64,000 nt of DNA from Lathyrus oleraceus (lineage: Eukaryota; Streptophyta; Magnoliopsida; Fabales; Fabaceae). A program made the position numbers and the translations under genes. The stretch is from assembly GCF_024323335.1 (NCBI RefSeq), contig NC_066584.1:270917618-270981617 (forward strand), written 5' to 3'. The notes beneath the pieces are model-generated. The model did no database searches. It saw only the letters and a list, made by a program, of their open reading frames with translations, and was not told the DNA's origin. Positions within the stretch are counted from its first letter, which is position 1. Every line of letters starts with the position of its first letter. This document shows positions 56,075 to 64,000 of the stretch, one piece after another.

Positions 56075-57553
56075 TTATGCGAAGTATTTTTTAACTGCGT
56101 CTGAGTTCACAGGGGAAGTGAAGTCTTCACCATCCATAGTTGCAAGCATTAAGGCTCCACCATCAAAAATCTTAGTGACAATATATGGTCCATCATAGTT
56201 AGGAGTCCACTTGCCCCTGTGATCTGTCTGAGGAGGAAGGATCCTTTTCAACACCAAATCTCCGACTTGGAAGCATCGAGGATGCACTTTCTGATCAAAG
56301 GCTCTCTTCATCTGACTTTGATACAACTGCCCATGACAAATGGCTCCCATTTGCTTCTCTTCGATATGACTCAACTCATTGAACCTTGTCTGAATCCATT
56401 CAGCTTCGTCTAACTCAACATCCAGCAGGACTCTTAGAGAAGGAATCTCCACTTCAACAGGTAGGACTGCTTCCATACCATACACAAGGGAGTAAGGGGT
56501 TGCCCCGGTCAATGTACGTACTGAAGTACGGTACCCATGCAAGGCGAAGGGTAGCATCTCATGCCAATCTCTGTACGTAACGACCATCTTCTGCACAACC
56601 TTCTTTATGTTCTTATTTGCTGCCTCAACAGCACCGTTCATCTTAGAACGATAAGGGGAAGAATTATGATGTTGAATGTTGAAGTTCTTGCACAACTCCT
56701 TCATCATTTTGTTATTGAGATTAGAACCATTATCAATAATGATTCTTTCGGGAATCCCATAACGACAAATGATTTCTTTCTTAATGAATTGGGCAACCAC
56801 ATGTCTGTTGACCTTCACAAATGACGATGCTTCGACCCACTTGGTGAAATAGTCGATGGCAACAAGGATGAAGCGATGCCCATTGGAAGCAGTCGGCTCA
56901 ATCTTTCCAATCATATCAATGCCCCATATAGCAAATGGCCACGGCGAAGACATCACATTCAGAGGATTTGACGGCACATGCACCTTATCAGCATAAATCT
57001 GGCATTTATGACACTTCCGAGCATATTTGAAACAATATGATTCCATGGTCATCCAGTAATAACCCGCCCTCAACAATTTCTTAGCCATTGCATATCTGCT
57101 GACATGAGTACCGAAAGAGCCTTCATGAACTTCCTGCATTAACATATCCGCTTTGTGTCTATCCACGCATCTGAGGAAAACCATGTCGAAGTTCCTCTTA
57201 TACAGCACATCGTCTTTGTTCAAGAAGAAACTGCCTGCCAATCTTCTCAAAGTCTTTCTATCATTATTGGATGCCCCTACAGGGTACTCTTGATTCTTCA
57301 GAAAGCACTTGATGTCGTGATGCCAGGGCTTATCATCAACCACCAGTTCAGCAGCAAACACATACGCGGCCCTATCAAGGCGCATAACATCGACCCTGGG
57401 AACATAGTTCCACCAAATCACCTTGATCATGGAGGATAGAGTAGCAAGAGCATCTGCCATCTGGTTCTCATCACGAGGTATATGATACAGCTTTACTGTT
57501 GTGAAGAAAGTCATAAGTCTTCTCGTGTAATCTCTGTAGGGGAACAAATTAGG
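56075..57553 (-). CDS. Element D integrase
   Basis: An open stretch of 490 codons, in the same frame as the RNase H part but separated from it by a TAG at 57554-57556; the listed first residue is not a true start. An RNase H/integrase linker (PRDENQMADALATLSSM) is followed by the zinc domain with His141, His148, Cys179 and Cys182 (HEGSFGTH, CHKC). The catalytic core has Asp211 (WGIDMIG), Asp272 (IIIDNGS) and Glu308 (NGAVEAANKN), giving the D,D35E spacing. The C-terminal barrel reads RGKWTPNYDGPYIV and GGALMLATMDGEDF, ending YFA at the stop. All catalytic residues are present, so only the upstream stops prevent expression as part of the polyprotein. Confidence 0.93.
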   Translation of the reverse strand, partial: PNLFPYRDYTRRLMTFFTTVKLYHIPRDENQMADALATLSSMIKVIWWNYVPRVDVMRLDRAAYVFAAELVVDDKPWHHDIKCFLKNQEYPVGASNNDRKTLRRLAGSFFLNKDDVLYKRNFDMVFLRCVDRHKADMLMQEVHEGSFGTHVSRYAMAKKLLRAGYYWMTMESYCFKYARKCHKCQIYADKVHVPSNPLNVMSSPWPFAIWGIDMIGKIEPTASNGHRFILVAIDYFTKWVEASSFVKVNRHVVAQFIKKEIICRYGIPERIIIDNGSNLNNKMMKELCKNFNIQHHNSSPYRSKMNGAVEAANKNIKKVVQKMVVTYRDWHEMLPFALHGYRTSVRTLTGATPYSLVYGMEAVLPVEVEIPSLRVLLDVELDEAEWIQTRFNELSHIEEKQMGAICHGQLYQSQMKRAFDQKVHPRCFQVGDLVLKRILPPQTDHRGKWTPNYDGPYIVTKIFDGGALMLATMDGEDFTSPVNSDAVKKYFA

Positions 57554-57556
57554 CTA

Positions 57557-59383
57557 GAGAGTATTCCAATCACCATTCACTTGATTGATCACCAGAGCTG
57601 AATCTCCGAAGATGTCCAGAGTCTTGATTCTCAAATCAATGGCTTGCTCAATACCCAAGATACATGCCTCATACTCAGCTTCATTATTGGTGCACTCAAA
57701 AGTCAGACGAGCGGTGAAATGCATGTGGGCACCTTTCGGAGTGGTAATGACAGCACCAATTCCACTTCCTTTGGCATTGACGGCCCCATCAAACATTAAA
57801 GTCCACTTTTCATCTTGATCATGTCCCTCCTCAACAACTGGCTCTTCACAGTCTTTCATCTTGAGGAACATGATGTCTTCATCCGGAAAATCAAACTTCA
57901 TCGGCTCATAATCATCAATCGGCTGTTGAGCAAGATAGTCTGACAGAATACTCCCTTTGATGGCTTTCTGGGATGTATACTGGATGTCGTACTTTGTCAG
58001 TACCATTTGCCAACGAGCAACCCTTCCGGTGAGAGCTGGCTTCTCAAGTATATACTTGACTGGATCCATTTTGGAGATCAGTAAGGTTGTGTGAGTCAAC
58101 ATGTATTGTCTCAATCGCTTAGCAGCCCATGCAAGTGCATAACATGTCTTTTCAAGCATTGAGTATCTCGACTCGCAATCTGTGAATTTTTTACTCAGGT
58201 AGTAAATGGCATGCTCTTTCCTACCTGTCTCGTCGTGTTGACCGAGAACATAACCCATGGAATTATCAAGTATTGTCAAATACATAATCAGTGGTCTCCC
58301 TGGGACTGGAGGCATAAGGATTGGAGGATTCTGCAAATACTCTTTTATTTTTTCGAAATCCCTTTGGCAATCATCATTCCACATGATAGCCTGATCTTTT
58401 CTTAACAATTTGAATATTGGCTCAGACGTGGCTGTTAGGTGAGAGATGAACCTTGCAATGTAGTTTAACCTCCCTAAGAAACCACATACTTGTTTTTCTG
58501 TTCTTGGCTCAGGCATTTCTTGTATTGCTTTTACTTTGGAAGGATCCACCTCAATCCCTTTTTCACTAACAATAAAACCCAGCAGTTTTCCAGATCTCAC
58601 CCCGAAAGTACACTTGTTCGGATTAAGCCTCAGCTTGAATTTCCTCAAACGCTCAAACAGTTTCTGCAAATTCACCAAATGTTCTTCTTCCGTCTGAGAT
58701 TTGGCAATCATATCATCAACATAAACATCAATTTCGTGATGAATCATATCATGGAAAAGAGTTACCATAGCTCGTTGATATGTTGCCCCAACATTTTTCA
58801 GACCAAACGACATCACCTTGTAGCACAAGGTGCCCCATGGGGTTATGAAAGTTGTCTTCATCATGTCTTCTGGTGCCATCTTAATTTGGTTATATCCAGA
58901 AAAGCCATCCACAAAGGAGAATACCGAGAACTGAGCCGTGTTATCCACCAAAACATCGATGTGAGGTAATGGGAAATCATCTTTAGGACTAGCTCTATTC
59001 AGATCCCGGTAGTTAACACACATCCGTATCTTTCCATCCTTCTTAGGTACTGGAACGATATTTGCAACCCATGGCGGATAATTTGTAACCGCTAGAAACC
59101 CTGCATCCAACTGTTTTTGCACTTCTTCCTTTATCTTGACAGCCATCTCTGGTCTTGTTCTTCTGAGCTTCTGCTTGACCGGAGGACAATCCTCTTTGAG
59201 AGGCAAACGGTGTACCTCAATGTCTGTGTCAAGCCCTGGCATGTTCTGATAAGACCAAGCGAAGATGTCAACATACTCTTGCAGCAATTCAATCATCCCT
59301 TTCTTCACATTATCTTCCAAAGCAACCCCTATCTTGATTTCTCCCTTGACGTCCTCGGTGCCGAGATTAATCACTTCAATAGA
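57557..59383 (-). CDS. Element D reverse transcriptase and dual RNase H
   Basis: 606 codons open from just after a TAG (59384-59386) to another TAG (57554-57556). RT blocks, counting from residue 1 at 59374: VPVPKKDGKIRMCVNYRDLN at 107-126, FSFVDGFSGYNQI at 152-164, MSFGLKNVGATYQRAM at 188-203, the active site YVDD at 218-221. RNase H follows (VLGQHDETGRKEHAIYYLS, YALAWAAKRLRQYM). Then comes the archaeal-type RNase H of the Tat lineage: WTLMFDGAVNAKGSG, ECTNNEAEYEACILG, IFGDSALVINQ, with its Asp, Glu and Asp intact. It is one polyprotein with the integrase downstream and residues at 59387-59642 upstream. Confidence 0.95.
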
Positions 59384-59386
59384 CTA

Positions 59387-59642
59387 TTGATGCAGTTGAA
59401 TGACCCTTTCCTCCTGTTTTAACAACCTGACAAGTTCTTCAGGGAGTTCACAATCTTCATCACCCTCTTCTTCAGCTTGAAAGATTGGATTTTCAAAGTC
59501 GAAGTGAGCCATAGCAGAACTGTTATCAATAGGATCCGGTGACGTGCATCTGCATGAGTGATGGTATGTGCTTATGAGTGTGAACAAGGAGTGAAAACTA
59601 AACAAAATATTGCCAAATATATTTTTTTTTGATTTTTGAAAA
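59387..59642 (-). CDS. Element D RT N-terminal extension (second exon start)
   Basis: After the acceptor at 59643 the frame reads on from GAT (Asp) through SPDPIDNSSAMAHFDFENP and FQAEEEGDEDCELPEELVRLL to a TAG at 59384-59386, and continues in frame into RT. The same acidic block opens the RT frame of element E (YDFDNPIYHADEEGEEDCELP). There is no ATG, as expected if it is reached by splicing. Confidence 0.75.
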
Positions 59643-59806
59643 CTGCAAAAATAGAAAGACAGTGAACAAAATATTTGAATGCAAAAAGACGTCCTTTATT
59701 TATGATAAAAAATGCAGGTATTCACATAGATGAGCCCTACAATGAGTCATTACGCCCTGGGCGGAACGTAAGACTTAGATATGCACAAATAAACAAATAA
59801 AATTAC
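59643..59806 (-). other. Putative 164-base intron between protease and RT frames
   Basis: On the minus strand the donor is GAAGA/GTAATTTT and the acceptor TTTCTATTTTTGCAG/TTTTC. The upstream frame stops inside the intron (TAA at 59803-59805). Splicing joins GAA-GA to T-TTT and puts the linker and RT parts into one frame. The same sites are visible in element E. An intron at this position is known for Ogre elements. Confidence 0.75.
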
Positions 59807-60300
59807 TCTTCAAGAAGAGTGACTTGGATAATCTCTTCAGACGACCAATTGCAAAGAACTTCACCCGGGACCCTTGGACGCACCCATTTGTCAATGTCGC
59901 AATCACTATCCCCATCTTCTTCGTTGATTGCAGAGATCTGGCCATACTGAATGATGCCAGCACTGGAGAAAGTAATCGGCCCCTGACGAGTCTGAGGCGT
60001 TGAAGTTGTAGAAGTCAATGCTGACTGATACCCAATCCTAAACTTGTCTTCCTTTATAGGTAAATCCAACAGACGTCCCCAACCGGGAGCAACACCTGAA
60101 TTTACCAAGGCATGTGCCTGCTTGAAGGACGAAATAGAGGCACCTGCTTTAACCTCTTCCACTGGAGTTGCAACCTTGATTTGAACTGCCTCAAAGGCCT
60201 GACACAGGGTCTCATGAATCTCACCTTCTACCTCTACATACTTGAATGTAGACAGGTGACTGACCAACATATCCTCCTCACCACAGATATAACAATTCTT
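59807..60300 (-). pseudogene. Element D protease-RT linker
   Basis: Reads GEEDMLVSHLSTFKYVEVEGE, ETLCQAFEAVQIK, SISSFKQAHALVNSGVAPGWG, EDKFRIGYQS, ITFSSAGIIQYG and DSDCDIDKWVRPRVPGE, ending LLEE at the intron donor. It is conserved with element E (42560-42951). Its role is unknown. A one-base frameshift near 60290 separates it from the protease. Confidence 0.78.
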
Positions 60301-61127
60301 CCGTTGACCGGGAACTTGATCTTCTGATGCAAGGTCGAGGAGACTACCCCAGCATTGTGGATCCAAGGATGACCCAGCAAGCAACTATACGAAGGACTGA
60401 TATCCATTACATAGAAGACGATGTTGAAGGTTTGTGATCCAATTTGAATTGGCAATTCTACCTCTCCGAATACCGACCTCTTAGAACCATCGAAGGCTTT
60501 CACAACAAGATCGGAAGGCTTCAAGATCAAACCTTCTACCTCTAACCTTGACAGGGCTCTCTTGGGTAGCACATTGAGAGAGGAACCTGTATCCACCAGA
60601 ACATGGGATATCATAGTGTCTTTGCACTCCATCGAAATGTGCAAAGCCTTGTTATGATCGCGTCCAGCTGGCGTCAAGTCAGAATCTGTAAAACCCAACC
60701 CGTTGCTTGCATGAACATTTGTAACGATCCCTTCTAGTTGGTTCACTGAGATCTCCTGAGGCACATACGCATCATTAAGGACCTTCAGAAGTGCCTCCCT
60801 GTGTGCCTCCGAACACAACAAGAGTGAGAGAATAGATATCTTGGATGGCGTCTGAATCAATTGATCGACTACCTTGTAGTCGCTTTTCTTTATGATTCTC
60901 AAGAGCTCATCCACATCTTTCGCGAAAGCATGCTCAGAGCTAGCCTGTGGTGTAGGGGTACCCTCATTCACAACTTGTTTGCCTTTGGCCTTCGCCGCGG
61001 CGTCAGCACTATCAGATTGGGTAACTGGTGGTGAGAACAGTCTCCCACTTCTGGTGAATCGCCCGATTCCACCAACATTGTCCACTGCGGGATCTTTTAT
61101 TTCCACCTCAGGTTCAGATTTCTGATC
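60290..61127 (-). pseudogene. Element D protease
   Basis: Minus-strand open frame continuing from gag after a TAG at 61128-61130. A variable N-part (VGGIGRFTRSGRLFSP) is followed by VDELLRIIKKSDYKVVDQL and then a retropepsin-like domain: VLVDTGSSLNVLPKRAL with the active-site DTG at residues 172-174 (from 61106), VKAFDGSKRSVFGEVELPIQIG and YSCLLGHPWIHNAGVVSSTLHQKI. The frame shifts near 60290 (VVRRICW instead of VGEEDMLVSHL). The catalytic motif is intact; the shift and the TAG make it a pseudogene in its present form. Confidence 0.88.
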
Positions 61128-61130
61128 CTA

Positions 61131-62069
61131 CAACTCTTCTATTTTCAGTGGCTGCTCCACTCTATGATCATGCGTGTACACACTCCCCCCGTAATGCCAA
61201 GGAATGGCCCTTTCGCTGGTGAAAGGTAAAGGACCAGGGGTCGTGATGGTCATATTAGATTGATGCGGTCGCACTAGTGGTACCGGTTGCGCTACTGGCA
61301 CACTGATCTGAGCGGTTGGGTAGAAAATTATAATAGTGGAAACGTCACAGTCATACTCAGAAATCTCATTCATTGAAATACAAACATCCGAAACATCGGA
61401 ATCAAGTTCAAAAAATACATCAGAATCAAACACAATGTTTGGAATATCAGCAACATCATCAGGAAAATTGATTACATCATTAGGGATTACAAAATCAACA
61501 GGAACAACATTTGTAAATTCTTCAGCATCAACGGCATCTTCAAAAAAGAGAGGATCGACATCTGAATTCTCAAACACCTCTTCAACAACCCCTTCAACAG
61601 ACTTTTGGGCAGATAGGTCTTCAGCTTGGAGGATACCATCGTCAAGCAAGGCCTGGATACCCTGCTGCAGCCTCGCACAACCCCCGCTCTGTGCAAAACA
61701 ACCGCTCCCACAACCGGGGAAAACATCTGCCTTTAGCAAGTATTCTTTAATTTCTAACATCGGAGTCTTTAGTTTCAACACATCCTTGACTGATTTGACT
61801 TCTCCTTCGACCATGTTAACATTTGCTCCACCATGCTGCGACATAGGATTGTTGACAACATTAGGAGCCGGCGCAAAGTTAATGGCCTTTGAGTCAATAA
61901 GGTCCTGAACTACGTGCTTAAAAGCTTTGCAGTTTTCAATAGTGTGGCCAGGTGCCCCAGAGTGGAAATCACACCTAGCATTGGCGTCATAACCCACTGG
62001 AAGCCTGCCAATAGGAGGAGCCAAAGTGTGTAGCTGCACAAGTTGCAACTGTTGAAGGTTGGGAAGCAA
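61131..62069 (-). pseudogene. Element D Gag C-terminal part
   Basis: In frame with the upstream gag across a TAG (62070-62072). It has a zinc-knuckle-like motif CDFHSGAPGHTIENC, then FKHVVQDLIDSKAINFAP, ADVFPGCGSGCFAQSGGCARL and QALLDDGILQAEDLS. An acidic, low-complexity region (VDPLFFEDAVDAEEFTNV, FDSDVFFELDSDVSD) follows. It ends EEL at TAG 61128-61130, in frame with the protease. Confidence 0.85.
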
Positions 62070-62072
62070 CTA

Positions 62073-63345
62073 GGCGCACGACATCGGAAGAGTGTCGAAA
62101 CGCCTATCCATCATCCTTTGTCTCTGTTGGTAGGCAGGTTTGTTACCCTGTTGTTGTTGGTACTGATTTTGTTGACGCTGGGGTTGTTGTTGTTGCACTG
62201 GTGCTGCAGCCAGAATGGTCACAGCTGCAACATAGGGTTGCTGATGGTAATTTTGAAAATTATTCCTTCGGTTACCCCTGATCTGATAAGAAGACACAAA
62301 ATTTGCATCCCCTTCTCTCCTCTTCTGTCCTCCTATGAACGACTTCTTCGACCCCGAGGATGACCCAACCCCACTTTGGATCTTACACGTCTTCAAGTAG
62401 TTCTCCACCCTCTCACCGGTAGAGACCACATCAGCAAAGTTTGAGGCGTTGCAATCCACCAGACGCTCCAAATAAGACCCAGGCAGTGTGTTCATAAACA
62501 TATTGGCCATCTCTTTTTCCAACATTGGAGGCTGAACACGGGAAGCCATCTCTCTCCAGCGTTGAGCATACTCTTCGAAGCACTCATTGCTCTTGAGAGA
62601 CAGATTCTGGAGTTGAGTCCTGTCAGGTGCCATATCTGCATTGTATTGATACTGCTTCACAAAAGCCTCAGCCAAGTCTCTCCAGCAGCAAATATGGGCT
62701 CTGTCCAGCCTCATATACCACTCCAAGGATGCCCCAGCTAGGCTGTCATGGAAGAAGTACATGAGCAGTTTCTCATCATCGGAATACACAATCATCTTGC
62801 GGAAGTAAGCTTGCACGTGAGTCTTCGGGCAAAAGTTGCCATTGTACTTATCAAAGACTGGAAATCTGAACTTTGGTGGAACTCTACCACCTGGGACCAG
62901 CCCCAAATCAGCAACATCCACACCAAGAGCATTCTGCCCTTCCACAGCTTTCAATCTCTCCTCCAATCTCCGAAACATAGGGTCCACACCATGGCCCATG
63001 CCAAAGTCTTCCTGAAGCAGGGTGAACTGATCCTCCTAATCATCATGGATTGGTTGTTGATCAAGGTTGACACGCGGGATAGGGATAGGCCCCGGTCCAT
63101 TGGGTCCATTAGCCTCTCCAGCTAGAGGATCAATCACGATCTCCGGTTGAGTAGTAGGGGGATTCCTCTGTATCAACAGTCTAAGCTCCTACTGTCCCTG
63201 AGCTACTCCTTGGACCACGTCTATGAACTGATTCATGTGAATCCTCATCTCAGCGAGCTCTTCTTGTAGGCCTTCCATTGCTCTGTGTTGATTCCTTTGG
63301 GTACCGTATCGGTGAATTCCTGAGTCAGCTATCCTGCTAGTGGAA
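62073..63345 (-). pseudogene. Element D Gag N-terminal and core part
   Basis: The N-terminus (HRYGTQRNQHRAMEGLQEEL, AEMRIHMNQFIDVVQG) lies near 63230-63345, with in-frame TAG codons at 63189-63191 and 63036-63038. From 62999 the frame is open for 309 codons: PPKFRFPVFDKYNGNFCPKTH, AYFRKMIVYSDDEKLL, SLAGASLEWYMRL, WRDLAEAFVKQYQYNADMAPD and MANMFMNTLPG, which is the Retrotrans_gag domain. A Gln-rich tail (APVQQQQPQRQQNQYQQQQG) ends MSCA at the TAG 62070-62072. Element E lacks this core. Confidence 0.88.
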
Positions 63346-63675
63346 TACCAAACAAAATGAGAACACCGCAGCGGTACCTGTTATGCAATACATGCTAATG
63401 GATATGCAAATGCAATGACATGTTTATCAATTCCAAAGGATATTCTACCCCTTGATTCTAGTCTCACATCAGATAAACAGTGTAAGAAAATCGAGCCGTG
63501 GATAAACTTCTGAGACCAAGATGCAATAAAGGAAAAACCGTTATACAAATGAGTTCAAGGAGAAGGGCCTTAGCCAACAGTACATCAAAAGGGGACCTCC
63601 ACAAAAAGCCTGTGGATCATTACTACAAAGCAACAAAGAAACACAACAAGTAAAAAGAGGAACAAAAATCAGGAA

Positions 63676-64000
63676 TCAGTCTCCTGTATACAACCCATAA
63701 GGATTGCTCCTAACTTCAGCCAGTAGTGCCACCGTGTCAGGATGATTTGGAGATTCTGTCAAACGCCGGATAAGCAAATTCTTCTTGTGAATAATCCCGT
63801 CCAGTTCTTTGATGTGCTCTATGTAATAATCCCCATCATCCTCCCCGAATACCTCTTCAAGTCTAGATTTCTTCAAACCCGCCAGCACTTTGAGTTCTTC
63901 AATTTGTTTTTGAGCCTTGTCGAGTTGATCTGTGATGTAACCATTGGTTTTACAGGCACACAGGAGCTCATTGTTCTTCTCCTTCAGTAGAGTCTTCAAC
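63676..64000 (-). CDS. Element D ORF1, C-terminal part (runs off the window)
   Basis: The frame is open to the right edge, so the start is outside. It has heptad-like coiled-coil sequence (TDQLDKAQKQIEELKVLAGL, EHIKELDGIIHKKNLLIRRL) and ends NPYGLYTGD at the stop 63676-63678. The position, upstream of gag with a spacer of about 330 bases, matches the extra ORF1 of Ogre elements, whose function is not known. The 63346-63675 spacer shows no gene. Confidence 0.7.
   Translation of the reverse strand, partial: LKTLLKEKNNELLCACKTNGYITDQLDKAQKQIEELKVLAGLKKSRLEEVFGEDDGDYYIEHIKELDGIIHKKNLLIRRLTESPNHPDTVALLAEVRSNPYGLYTGD

Larger units (their letters stand above)
53830..64000 (-). mobile_element. Element D: Ogre/Tat element, coding half
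   Basis: The best-preserved retroelement here, on the minus strand. From the right edge: end of ORF1, gag, protease, linker, intron, RT, RNase H, archaeal-type RNase H, integrase, 3' UTR with tandem repeats, polypurine tract and 3' LTR. Its 5' LTR lies outside the window. The coding region is almost colinear, interrupted by six in-frame TAG codons and one frameshift. Two RNase H domains and ORF1 place it in the Tat/Ogre lineage of Ty3/gypsy elements. Confidence 0.92.

Overview
This is a nuclear, transposon-dense stretch of a plant genome. The very long (about 4.3-4.5 kb) LTRs of Ogre/Tat type, the extra ORF1 coiled-coil protein, the intron between protease and reverse transcriptase, and a SIRE/Maximus-type copia element with an extra env-like ORF point to a legume, most likely Fabeae (pea, vetch, lentil, faba bean). 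That assignment is inferred from repeat families. I see no intact host gene, tRNA or rRNA. Almost everything is a mobile element, usually broken and often nested in another.

Layout. 1-2.8 kb: CA/TA microsatellites and a decayed minus-strand plant-mobile-domain (PMD/MAIN-like) pseudogene with a palindromic motif (GGAGATGCATCTCC) repeated upstream. 2.9-6.8 kb: a minus-strand LINE split by a non-autonomous CACTA element (TSD TTA); removing the insert rejoins the LINE frame exactly. 6.8-10.9 kb: a copia-like LTR, a long-inverted-repeat (foldback) element, an unassigned LTR-element remnant and a legume MITE. 10.9-15.8 kb: a plus-strand SIRE-type element that lost integrase and RT but kept gag, protease remnant, RNase H and an env-like ORF.

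15.9-64 kb is a stack of Tat/Ogre elements, named A to E here. A (minus, 15.9-20.16 kb) is cut by the plus-strand LTR of B (20161). B is cut by the plus-strand LTR of C (22112). C's LTR is interrupted by a 5.8-kb CACTA transposon (25831-31652, TSD CCC) and then by minus-strand element D (3' LTR end at 32373). D's 3' LTR is interrupted by E (36096-53262, TSD AATTG). D's coding region (gag, protease, linker, RT, dual RNase H, integrase) fills 56-64 kb and runs off the right edge.

The most interesting item is the CACTA transposon at 25.8-31.7 kb. Besides broken TNP2-like transposase, DUF4218/DUF4216 and Ulp1-like protease pieces, it carries a captured fragment of a plant Argonaute gene (PIWI domain) with three spliceosomal introns still visible. 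Also notable: E has two near-identical 4.46-kb LTRs and a perfect TSD although its gag, protease, RT and integrase cores are all deleted, which suggests mobilisation in trans; tandem arrays in the 3' UTRs of A, D and E; and D's six in-frame stop codons, all TAG.
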